Shown here piece after piece: positions 54,319 through 62,068 of a stretch of DNA of 64,000 nt. How positions within the stretch are numbered: the stretch's first letter is position 1; every line of letters begins with the position of its first letter. A model generated the notes under the pieces. That model had not been told where the DNA came from and did no database searches. It worked only from the letters and a program-made list of their open reading frames with translations. A program made the position numbers and the translations under genes. The stretch comes from Candidatus Kuenenia stuttgartensis (lineage in GTDB: Bacteria; Planctomycetota; Planctomycetia; Gemmatales; Gemmataceae): the NCBI GenBank assembly GCA_945875585.1, contig CAMCLK010000013.1:1-64000 (forward strand), written 5' to 3'.

Positions 54319-54900
54319 ATGATGCGATCCTTGCGATGTGCCGGATGGGTGGTCATGGCCCTACTGGCAGCGAATGGAGTTGGTCTCCAGGCCGACCATA
54401 TGGCTGGTGGCCAAGGGGGAGGGGGCGGTGGCCCCGGTGGTGGCGGCCAGGGCGGCGGAAAAATGGGTGGCGGCGGTGGTGGTTCAGGTAAAATGGGTGG
54501 CGGCGGCGGCCAATGCGATAAAGGCGGCGGTGGCGGCAAAGGTGGCGGAAAGATGGGTGGCGGTGGCCCTGGCGGTCAAGGTGGGCCAGGTGGTGGCGGC
54601 CAAGGTGGTGGGAAAATGGGCGGCGGCGGAAAAATGGGAGGCGGCCAGGGAGGCCCAGGTGGCGGTGGTCAAGGTGGTGGGAAGATGGGCGGTGGCGGCT
54701 TTGGTGGGCCCGGTGGCGGCATGCAAAATAATGCAATCGCTGCTCAAAACATGATGGCCATGCAAAATGCGCGTGCGGTGCAGGCGTCTCAAGCGGCCCA
54801 TGCGGCTTATATTGCTAACCTCAATGCCCGTGCTGCTCAGTCAGCAGCCGTCCAAAGTGCAGCCAAGCGCATTGCCGCTGGCGATGCTCTGAGTCGATGA
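54319..54900 (+). CDS. Glycine-rich secreted low-complexity protein
   Basis: This 193-residue protein has a signal peptide (MRSLRCAGWVVMALLAANGVGLQA) and a long run (residues 30-145) made of GGGKMGGGG-like and GGPGGGGQGG-like units. The C-terminal 50 residues are alanine-rich with no repeats (AAQNMMAMQNARAVQASQAAHAAYIANL). CGGGAGG lies 8 bases before the ATG. Lysine-methionine steps at regular distance inside glycine suggest a flexible, cationic surface or extracellular protein, perhaps binding polyanions or metal, but that is conjecture. Many planctomycete proteins of this kind are unannotated. Confidence 0.7.
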   Translation: MMRSLRCAGWVVMALLAANGVGLQADHMAGGQGGGGGGPGGGGQGGGKMGGGGGGSGKMGGGGGQCDKGGGGGKGGGKMGGGGPGGQGGPGGGGQGGGKMGGGGKMGGGQGGPGGGGQGGGKMGGGGFGGPGGGMQNNAIAAQNMMAMQNARAVQASQAAHAAYIANLNARAAQSAAVQSAAKRIAAGDALSR

Positions 54901-54914
54901 TTATTAAGCTGAAC

Positions 54915-54946
54915 CGTCATCCCTTGTGATTGAACGAGGGATGACG
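54915..54946. terminator. Hairpin between convergent genes
   Basis: CGTCATCCCT (54915-54924) pairs perfectly with AGGGATGACG (54937-54946) around a 12-base loop. It overlaps the last codons of the universal stress protein gene and lies after the glycine-rich gene, a place for a bidirectional terminator. No T-run. Confidence 0.5.
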
Positions 54947-55378
54947 AACTGTTAGAACCGGGCAAGGCGCCATGCGCAGGATTTTTTCAGCAACGCTCCC
55001 TAGCAGCATGTGGGCCATGCCCGATCTGCCATGAGTTCCTAGTACCAATAAATCGCAATGCCGTTTCTGTGCTTGTCCCAGAATCGACTCCAACGGCGAT
55101 CCTTCCAGCAGCAATGTGGCTACAGACAAACCACGTGAACGCAACTCATCGGCGTGGTTTTCTAGGCATGCCCGGGCTTCCACCAAGTGTGCTTCGCCCG
55201 GGTTCGAGAAAAAGGGCGGCGCGCACCCTGCTGGCATGGGCGGGACGAGGGGTGTTACAACATGCACCAGATCCACAGCTGCGCCAAATTGACGAGCTAA
55301 AAGCTCTGCATATTCGAGTGCGAGACGTGAAGATTCAGAAAAATCGAGGGCGACGAGAATGTGTTGAATGCTCGCCAT
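54917..55378 (-). CDS. Universal stress protein
   Basis: This 153-residue protein is a UspA-family nucleotide-binding protein: HILVALDFSESSRLALEYAELLA at the start, VDLVHVV, and the ATP-binding LGTHGRSGMAHMLLGSVAEKIL (G-2x-G-9x-GS) near the end. Such proteins often bind ATP and protect cells under stress. AGGAG lies seven bases before the ATG. It follows the aminotransferase gene by 21 bases on the same strand. Confidence 0.93.
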   Translation of the reverse strand: MASIQHILVALDFSESSRLALEYAELLARQFGAAVDLVHVVTPLVPPMPAGCAPPFFSNPGEAHLVEARACLENHADELRSRGLSVATLLLEGSPLESILGQAQKRHCDLLVLGTHGRSGMAHMLLGSVAEKILRMAPCPVLTVRHPSFNHKG

Positions 55379-55399
55379 GGGCAGACTCCTGGTGGATAC

Positions 55400-56266
55400 T
55401 CAGGAATTCCCTGCATTCCTGACAAGGTCATGATACTTCCCGCGTAGGCTGCGTGTTACCGGTCCGGGCAAACCATTTCCGATGGGACGACCATCTACTT
55501 TCGTTACCGGAATAATCTCGGCTCCCGTGCCTGTCAGGAACATTTCGTCTGAAGTATAGACATCGTGGCGGGTTAGGGTTTCTTCTAGGGTCTCAATTCC
55601 TGAGGCGCGTGCCAGATCCAATACGGTGGCTCGGGTAATCCCTGCCAGAATACCAGCGTTGCGCGGCGGGGTGCGCAAGCGCCCTTTCTCGACCACGAAA
55701 ATGTTATCGGCCGTGCATTCAGCCACTTCACCCATGTGGTTGAGCATGATCGCTTCGGGAACACCTGCCTGTATAGCCTCCAGCTTGGCGAGAATATTGT
55801 TGAGGTAGTTCAGGCTCTTGATGCGCGGATTGAGAGCATTGGGATGGTTGCGAATCGTGCTCGCGGTGACGATCTCCATGCCTTTTTCGTACATTTCTAC
55901 AGGGTAAAGGCTGATACCATCCGCGATGATTATCACTTGCGGTACTGGGCAGGAACGAGGATCCAGCCCCAGATTTCCCACACCCCGGGTCACGATAAGC
56001 CGGACGTAACCATCACTCATTCCGCTGGCAAGCACTGTCGCTTCAACATCGTTGGCCAAAGTCTCTAGCGTGCCGGGAATAACCAAATGAATATGGCGGG
56101 CGCTCTCCTCGAGCCGTTCCAGATGCTCGCGCAACTTGAAGACGCGGCCAGAGTAAAATCGCAATCCCTCGAATACGCCGTCCCCGTACAGGAACCCGTG
56201 ATCGTATACAGAAATGACAGCACGTTCACGCGGGACGCGCTCACCGTTGAGGTAGATGGCCGACAC
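55400..56266 (-). CDS. ilvE: Branched-chain amino acid aminotransferase-like (class IV PLP)
   Basis: This 288-residue protein is a fold-type IV PLP aminotransferase. It has IYLNGERVPRERAVISVYDHGFLYGDGVFEGLRF at the N-terminus, the catalytic lysine in IKSLNYLNNILAKLEA, and MLNHMGEVAECTADNIF and TGTGAEIIPVTKVDGRPIGNG. It probably transfers amino groups between branched-chain amino acids and 2-oxoglutarate; D-amino acid or aminodeoxychorismate lyase activity is possible. The start is a GTG at 56266 with a strong GGAGG six bases upstream, lying inside the end of the ABC ATPase gene (26-base overlap). Confidence 0.9.
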   Translation of the reverse strand: MSAIYLNGERVPRERAVISVYDHGFLYGDGVFEGLRFYSGRVFKLREHLERLEESARHIHLVIPGTLETLANDVEATVLASGMSDGYVRLIVTRGVGNLGLDPRSCPVPQVIIIADGISLYPVEMYEKGMEIVTASTIRNHPNALNPRIKSLNYLNNILAKLEAIQAGVPEAIMLNHMGEVAECTADNIFVVEKGRLRTPPRNAGILAGITRATVLDLARASGIETLEETLTRHDVYTSDEMFLTGTGAEIIPVTKVDGRPIGNGLPGPVTRSLRGKYHDLVRNAGNS

Positions 56267-57119
56267 CGAACACCTCCGGACGCCCGGGATTTGAGCTCCC
56301 TGCGCCATTTGAAACAAACAAGGCGTCGCGCCTGTCCAGATGGACAGACTGGTCTTCGCCATGCGGAAGATGATAACCACCACCCACGGACTTCAATCCG
56401 ACAATCGGCGAGGATAGGTCCACCCGGCCATGGGTCAGGCGGACCACCCGGTCCGTGGTTCGGGCCATCTCCAGATTATGGGTGACCATGATGATAGTCA
56501 GGCCTTCTTCGGTGTTCAAGGCGCGCAGCAGGCGGGCAATGTCTGCTCCGGCATCTTCATCAAGGTTACCTGTGGGTTCATCAGCCAGAAGCACCCTGGG
56601 ATTGTTGATGAGCGCCCGGGCAATAGCGGCCCGTTGCATTTCACCTCCAGACAGCTCGCAAGGACGGTGGTCGAGGCGATGTCCCAGACCTACTCGTTCG
56701 AGTAGTGCTCGGGCTCGCTGGATGGCATCGGCCCGTCGGAAGGGCCAGGCCCAAATCGACGAGGCAATGTAAAGCGGTGCGAGCACGTTCTCGAGTGCCG
56801 AAAGTTCCGGCAACAGGTGGTAAAACTGGAAAATGAACCCGAACGACTTGTTGCGCAACTTGTCGCGTCGCCTCGCACCCGCCTGATCAATCCGTTCGCC
56901 ATCCAGCCAAACCTCTCCGGCATCCGCTTGGTCGAGCGTGCCCAGAAGGTGAAGCAAGGTGCTTTTGCCCGATCCCGAGGCGCCCACAACGCTAAGAAAT
57001 TCTCCAGCTTCCACGGTCAGGTCAACACCTTTGAGAACTTCCGTGGCAATGGCTCCACGCATGTAGGTCTTCCGCACCTGCCGTGCTTGAAGAACCGGCG
57101 TGTTGATTGTGGTTGGCAT
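56241..57119 (-). CDS. lolD: LolD-like ABC transporter ATPase
   Basis: This 292-residue ATPase has Walker A GASGSGKST, signature LSGGEMQRAAIARAL, Walker B VLLADEPTG and a His switch MVTHNLEMA. It is the ATP-hydrolysing subunit of a LolCDE/MacB-type exporter, probably releasing lipoproteins from the inner membrane together with the permease gene just upstream. Compared with LolD (about 230 residues) it has a C-terminal extension of about 55 residues that overlaps the start of the next gene. GGAG precedes the ATG. Confidence 0.9.
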   Translation of the reverse strand: MPTTINTPVLQARQVRKTYMRGAIATEVLKGVDLTVEAGEFLSVVGASGSGKSTLLHLLGTLDQADAGEVWLDGERIDQAGARRRDKLRNKSFGFIFQFYHLLPELSALENVLAPLYIASSIWAWPFRRADAIQRARALLERVGLGHRLDHRPCELSGGEMQRAAIARALINNPRVLLADEPTGNLDEDAGADIARLLRALNTEEGLTIIMVTHNLEMARTTDRVVRLTHGRVDLSSPIVGLKSVGGGYHLPHGEDQSVHLDRRDALFVSNGAGSSNPGRPEVFGVGHLPQR

Positions 57120-57143
57120 GTCCCGTCGTCTCCGTGTTGTTGA

Positions 57144-58550
57144 TCACTCGAAACGCAGGGCCCGCACAGGGTGCAGGAACGCTGCTCTCAAAGCTGGCAG
57201 GATGCTGAAGAGGACCGCGATTCCAACCGAACCAAGGTTGACCAAGGCGATGGCCATGGGCTGGATTTCAGTGGGGATACGGTCGAAATAGTAGACATCG
57301 CGAGGAAAGATATCCTGCCCGGTGGACCGTGCCAGGAACTGCTCGATCTCGTTGATGTTGACGGTGATCGCCAAGCCCATCAGCGTGCCAATTCCGGCGC
57401 CGATCATGCCCAGAAGAAGGCCATAAGTGAGGAAGATCTGCAAAACGCCCATGTTGGAGGCGCCAAGAGACTTCAATATTCCGATATCACGTGTTTTTTC
57501 AACAACAATCATCGAGAATATGGCAAGAATTCCGAATCCAGCCACCGCGATGATGAGAAACAGCAGGATGTTGAGAATGCCCTTTTCAACGCGGATGGCC
57601 GCGAGAACGGCGCCTTGTTTCTCTTCCCAGGTCTGGACATCAAGACTGTCCTGCACAAACAACTCTTTCAGTCGGGCCACGACAGCCGGCGCCTTGTTGT
57701 AGTCGCGCAGGCGGATTTGTATCGACGTTACCCGGCCTTCCATGGACCGCAGCTTTTGCAGGTGTTCAAGCGGAACGAATATGAATTGGGAATCGTATTC
57801 GCTCATCTCAGACTTAAAGTAGTCTACAACTGCGAATCGGTCATATACTGGCGCGAGTTTCGCTCCCGAAACCGTGGTTAATACCACTTCGTCCCCGGGT
57901 TGAAGCGTCCGCCGATCGCGGGTCGATCCATCCTCCGCTCGCGCCTGCCTATCGCGGAAATGCGCGATGGCATACCCGAGAATCGCCCCTTGGGTGGTGC
58001 GTGGAGTGGGCTTCGGAGCTTCTGGCGGCGGTGGATCATCCGGGTGCCCAAGAGGCGTGAACACCAATGGCTCTGGGCGTTTCTGGCGGTCGAACCGTTC
58101 CTTGGCTGTGGCATCCATCTGGAAATTGGGCTTCTCGCGCCTTTCCGGATCTGTCAAATATTCGGAAAATCCGCCAACAGCGGATCTGCTCGCGGGATCG
58201 ACTCCAACCAATCTGACCGTCTTCGTCACAGGTGTGTCGCGGAACTGGAACTGCAGCATGGCGAATATCTCGAGGGTTGGCGACATCGCCACCACCTCCT
58301 TCGCCAACAACGGATCATCTTTGATCCGTTTCATTTTGCCTTCCGGATCGGCAAACCCGTCGAAATCGTATGCCTCAAGCATTACGTCGCTCAGCAACCC
58401 GTGCAACCGGTCGCGTAGCTTAGCTGAAAAGCCACCCATGACACTGTTCACCACAATCAGCGTGGCAACGCCCAGCATCACGCTGACCACGCACACAATG
58501 GCAAGGTAACGGGTCTTCAGGTAACGCCAACACAGAATCAGCTTGTACAT
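57144..58550 (-). CDS. lolC: LolC/E-like ABC transporter permease
   Basis: This 468-residue permease has the LolC/LolE layout: one N-terminal membrane helix (YLAIVCVVSVMLGVATLIVV), a large outside domain of about 300 residues, and three C-terminal membrane helices with FtsX-type signatures (MIVVEKTRDIGILKSLGASNMGV and FLTYGLLLGMIGAGIG). It should pair with the ATPase gene downstream by 24 bases and move lipoproteins towards the outer membrane. GGGAG lies five bases before the ATG. Only one permease gene is here, so it would act as a homodimer. Confidence 0.9.
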   Translation of the reverse strand: MYKLILCWRYLKTRYLAIVCVVSVMLGVATLIVVNSVMGGFSAKLRDRLHGLLSDVMLEAYDFDGFADPEGKMKRIKDDPLLAKEVVAMSPTLEIFAMLQFQFRDTPVTKTVRLVGVDPASRSAVGGFSEYLTDPERREKPNFQMDATAKERFDRQKRPEPLVFTPLGHPDDPPPPEAPKPTPRTTQGAILGYAIAHFRDRQARAEDGSTRDRRTLQPGDEVVLTTVSGAKLAPVYDRFAVVDYFKSEMSEYDSQFIFVPLEHLQKLRSMEGRVTSIQIRLRDYNKAPAVVARLKELFVQDSLDVQTWEEKQGAVLAAIRVEKGILNILLFLIIAVAGFGILAIFSMIVVEKTRDIGILKSLGASNMGVLQIFLTYGLLLGMIGAGIGTLMGLAITVNINEIEQFLARSTGQDIFPRDVYYFDRIPTEIQPMAIALVNLGSVGIAVLFSILPALRAAFLHPVRALRFE

Positions 58551-58559
58551 GCACGCTCC

Positions 58560-60020
58560 CTAGGAGGGTCGCTCGGGTCTGAGAAGCGGAAACAAAATAA
58601 CATCGCGGATGCTCGTTGTTTCAGTCAGAAGCATTGCCAAACGATCCACGCCAATTCCAAGGCCACCTGCCGGTGGCATGCCATGGCGTAATGCGCGAAC
58701 GAAATCGTCGTCCATGCGCGCCATGGAATCGTCTTCCGGCAATCCAGCCAATTGCTGGCGGAATGTGGCTTCCTGAAGCACAGGATCGTTGAGCTCGCTG
58801 TAGGCGTTCGCCAACTCCATGCCGCGCACAAAAAGCTCAAATCGCTCTGCGATGGCGGGATTATCACGCTTGCGACGTGTTAACGGACACAGGCTGGCTG
58901 GGTAATCGTGTACAAATACGGGTCCAATCAGTCTGTGTTCTACTTCCTGTTCGAACAACAACTGCGCCAGTACGTCTGGATGCTTGCCAGCCGGGTTGAT
59001 GCCGTGCTTGGCCGCGGCCTGCTCGAGGGAAGCGGGGTCTGCCATGTCGGCCCCTGCATGCCTTGCCAGCAACTCGGCATAGGTGGCGCGTTCGAATGGA
59101 GGGGTGAAATCAACTTCTGCGCCGCCGTAGGTGACTTTGGGAGAGCCACGCAGTGCCATGGCGCACGCATGAAGGAGGCCTTCGGTCAGCTCCATCATCC
59201 CGCGGTAATCGGAATATGCCTGATACAGTTCAAGCATTGTGAATTCAGGATTGTGCCGCGGACTGATCCCTTCATTGCGGAATACCCGACCAATCTCGTA
59301 AACCTTTTCCATGCCACCCACCAAAAGGCGCTTCAGTGGCAACTCCAAAGCGATGCGCAGCACCAAGGGGATGTCGAGAGCGTTGTGATGCGTCGTGAAC
59401 GGCCGGGCAGCTGCTCCACCGGCAATCGCGTGGAGTGTTGGGGTCTCAACTTCGAGGAATTCCTGATCGTCGAGATGCCTGCGCATCGTGCGCACCAGCA
59501 GAACCCGCTGCTTGGCTCGCTCCATGGTCTCTGAATGGTATGTCAGGTCCAGATAACGATGACGCAGACGGAATTCCGTGTCTGACATGCCGGAGTGTTT
59601 GTCAGGATGCGGAAGCAAAGATTTTGCTTGAATGAGGATTTCCCGGGCAAAAACGGTCGGTTCCCCGGTCTTGGTATTTCCAAAAGTTCCATCGACCGCG
59701 ACCAGATCACCCAGATCCAACTCTTGAGCCAATTTCCAGCCTAATTCTCCGATTTGTTTCTTGCCAAGCATGACTTGGACGCGGCCACTCGCATCTTGAA
59801 GATGCAAAAAATGAACATTTCCCATCACGCGACGCAACACCACACGACCTGCAAGCCGTGCGGGAGAAGGAGCTTCCGGATTCACGGGCAGTTCGCGCAC
59901 ACGGGCAATAGCCATATGGTTGTCAAATCGACCGCCCCACGGATCAATGCCTAAAGCCTCGATTGCATGAAGCTTGGCCAAGCGTGCAGCTTCGTGATTA
60001 TTTTCCCCTGTTTCTGTCAC
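58560..60020 (-). CDS. lysS: Lysyl-tRNA synthetase (class II)
   Basis: This protein of about 486 residues joins lysine to tRNA-Lys. The N-terminal OB-fold has LAGRVVLRRVMGNVHFLHLQDASG, then the class II motif 1 region (YLDLTYHSETMERAKQR), motif 2 (VFRNEGISPRHNPEFTMLELYQAYSDY) and motif 3 (GLGIGVDRLAMLLTETTSIRDVILFP). Its length is standard. GTG at 60020 is preferred because GGAG lies 8 bases before it; a TTG at 60038 is the alternative. It heads the leftward run of LolC, LolD, aminotransferase and stress-protein genes. Confidence 0.95.
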   Translation of the reverse strand: MTETGENNHEAARLAKLHAIEALGIDPWGGRFDNHMAIARVRELPVNPEAPSPARLAGRVVLRRVMGNVHFLHLQDASGRVQVMLGKKQIGELGWKLAQELDLGDLVAVDGTFGNTKTGEPTVFAREILIQAKSLLPHPDKHSGMSDTEFRLRHRYLDLTYHSETMERAKQRVLLVRTMRRHLDDQEFLEVETPTLHAIAGGAAARPFTTHHNALDIPLVLRIALELPLKRLLVGGMEKVYEIGRVFRNEGISPRHNPEFTMLELYQAYSDYRGMMELTEGLLHACAMALRGSPKVTYGGAEVDFTPPFERATYAELLARHAGADMADPASLEQAAAKHGINPAGKHPDVLAQLLFEQEVEHRLIGPVFVHDYPASLCPLTRRKRDNPAIAERFELFVRGMELANAYSELNDPVLQEATFRQQLAGLPEDDSMARMDDDFVRALRHGMPPAGGLGIGVDRLAMLLTETTSIRDVILFPLLRPERPS

Positions 60021-60147
60021 GCCATCATCTCCAGACAAACCGTCCCAATTTCATGAATGCAAAGACTAGGGCAGCTTTGCATGGCGAATCAATCGCAAGG
60101 AACCGGAACAAGACGACGGACACCCCGTCCGGTAGCATCGATAGCAC

Positions 60148-61104
60148 ATGATGCTCATATGGTTATATCCACTGATTCTCATTCTGGTGCCTTTGGCGCT
60201 GGCAGCGGCATGGTTTCGATCGAAGCAACCCGGGCGCGCCGTGTATGTGCCAGCTACCCATTTCTTTCCCCCGAGTCGTGGATGGCGCATGTCATGGAGC
60301 GCGGTTGCTCTGGTGATTGGGTCTGTTCTGGCGGTTATGGCAGCAGCGGTACCCGCATTGGTGCTTCCGACATTAATGCCAACCAGAGCAGTACTTATGG
60401 TTGTGCTCGACAACAGCGCAAGCATGGCTGAGGTAGATGTACCGAGTCTGGAAAACCAACTGCTGAAACGATGGGACGTTGCCACCAATGAGCTAATGAA
60501 TGTGTTGCAGGATAGAGCCAATGGAACGGAGTGGACCGTCGGCTTGGTTCTGTGTGCAGGTCATGCGGAACTGGTGTGCCTACCGGTTCAAGGTTTGGCA
60601 AGCCTCGAACCGTTCATTCGTGGTGCTGGGCCACAGCAACAATCCGGTTTGAGCGGAACAGATTTATCATCAGGATTGGTGGTGGCACTTGAAGCAGCAA
60701 TGGCTTCCGACGCTCCCGCTCGGGCGGTTCTTCTGATTTCAGATGGTGAAAACAACGCAACGCCCCCTGAATCGGGAAAAACCATGCAGCAATTAGGTCA
60801 GGTTGCCAAGGCTCTAAATGTGCCATGTCACAGTCTGGAAGTGGCCAGAGCCTCAAATTCCAACCAGAAAACATCTGTTGCGCGACGAAATTTAAAAGAG
60901 TTGGGAGAAATAACGGGCGGAATTGCATTGCAAGCTAATACAACGATGCAAACAAAGGAAGAATTAGACAAAGTAATGAAAGCCGTAGATACAGTGCGCC
61001 AGCAAATAGGTGAGTATAAGCGATGGCCAATGAATGCCGTGGTAGCAATCTCGGCAGCACTATTCCTGACAATGTATCAGTTCTTGAATCGAAACGGGTA
61101 TTAA
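60148..61104 (+). CDS. BatA-like VWA-domain membrane protein
   Basis: This 318-residue protein has BatA-type architecture: two N-terminal membrane segments (residues 1-25 and about 50-78), a von Willebrand factor A domain with an intact MIDAS set (VLDNSASM, SGTDLSSGL and LISDGENN) and a C-terminal membrane segment (VVAISAALFLTMYQFL). Such proteins sit in MoxR/BatABD-type operons; here it stands alone, and no MoxR ATPase is adjacent. Start is the first ATG, with no good ribosome site. A hairpin follows it. Confidence 0.85.
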   Translation: MMLIWLYPLILILVPLALAAAWFRSKQPGRAVYVPATHFFPPSRGWRMSWSAVALVIGSVLAVMAAAVPALVLPTLMPTRAVLMVVLDNSASMAEVDVPSLENQLLKRWDVATNELMNVLQDRANGTEWTVGLVLCAGHAELVCLPVQGLASLEPFIRGAGPQQQSGLSGTDLSSGLVVALEAAMASDAPARAVLLISDGENNATPPESGKTMQQLGQVAKALNVPCHSLEVARASNSNQKTSVARRNLKELGEITGGIALQANTTMQTKEELDKVMKAVDTVRQQIGEYKRWPMNAVVAISAALFLTMYQFLNRNGY

Positions 61105-61112
61105 GGTTTGGC

Positions 61113-61138
61113 CACCATTCCAACAACTTGGAATGGTG
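61113..61138 (+). terminator. Hairpin after the VWA gene
   Basis: CACCATTCCAA (61113-61123) pairs perfectly with TTGGAATGGTG (61128-61138) around CAAC, 9 bases after the stop. It lacks a T-run, so termination is probable but not certain. Confidence 0.5.
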
Positions 61139-61349
61139 CCACAAGCGTATTCCTAATACTGAAAAACTAAGGGAAACAGTTTTGGCAGAATTCTGGATAT
61201 TGATGGGGGATCTTGCGGCTACAGAAGTTGGCACAAAAGTTGCAGATTGATGATTTGGTGAAGGTGCCAAGAGACGCCTTGAAACCAATGCGATCGTGGC
61301 TAAAGTAAGATTTAATCGTTCAGACTGAGCGCATGTCGAGGAAGCGGAG

Positions 61350-62033
61350 ATGGCCCAACTCTTTCCAAGCTACGCCAATACCCTGATCCGTGCAGGGATT
61401 GTTGGTGCTATTTTGGGTGCTCACGGGTTGGCAGCAGCCGCCCTGATTTTTGTTCGCTCACCCTACACCACTGGATCGGAAAACGCGGCAACGCAACCGA
61501 TTCAGTTCAGTCATGCGCACCATGTGAATGGTCTCGGTATTGACTGCCGGTACTGTCACACGTCAGCTGAAGAAGTGGCGCATTCCAATGTACCACCCAC
61601 CAAAACATGCATGAATTGCCACTCACAGATCTGGGTGGGCAGCACGATGCTCGAGCCAGTGCGTGAAAGTTATAAGAACGACCAGTCAATCGAATGGAAA
61701 AGGCTTCACCGCCTTGCCGATTTCGCATATTTTGACCACAGCATTCACGTGACCAAAGGTATTGGGTGTGCCAGTTGCCATGGTCGCATCGACCACATGC
61801 AGGCGGTTTACCAAAAGGGCACACTCCTGATGGAATGGTGCTTGGACTGCCACCGCGCGCCTGAAAAACACCTGCGCCCTAGGGATCAGATCACGAATAT
61901 GGCCTGGACGGCTGACCAGTATCACGATCCAGCGCAACCCGACAAGGTTTGGAGCCAAGAAGAGCTTGGCGCAAAATTGAAAAGCGATCTGAATGTCCGG
62001 AGCCTGATCACGTGCTCCACCTGTCACCGCTAA
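61350..62033 (+). CDS. actA: Pentaheme cytochrome c, alternative complex III subunit ActA
   Basis: This 227-residue membrane-anchored protein has a single N-terminal helix (LIRAGIVGAILGAHGLAAAAL) and five heme sites: CRYCH, CMNCH, CASCH, CLDCH and CSTCH. Its size and heme number match ActA, the pentaheme subunit of alternative complex III, which passes electrons from menaquinol/ubiquinol towards cytochrome c or oxidase in place of the bc1 complex. GAGGA precedes the ATG. ActB follows 35 bases later, as in known act operons. A longer act operon is expected beyond the window edge. Confidence 0.92.
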   Translation: MAQLFPSYANTLIRAGIVGAILGAHGLAAAALIFVRSPYTTGSENAATQPIQFSHAHHVNGLGIDCRYCHTSAEEVAHSNVPPTKTCMNCHSQIWVGSTMLEPVRESYKNDQSIEWKRLHRLADFAYFDHSIHVTKGIGCASCHGRIDHMQAVYQKGTLLMEWCLDCHRAPEKHLRPRDQITNMAWTADQYHDPAQPDKVWSQEELGAKLKSDLNVRSLITCSTCHR

Positions 62034-62068
62034 GGCCGCGACACAAAGCACAAGCCCAGGATGATTCC

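Noticed and set aside
54294-54539. Proline-rich leftward frame opposite the glycine-rich gene
   Set aside because: Proline runs are the automatic reverse complement of glycine codons; the plus-strand gene has signal peptide and ribosome site.
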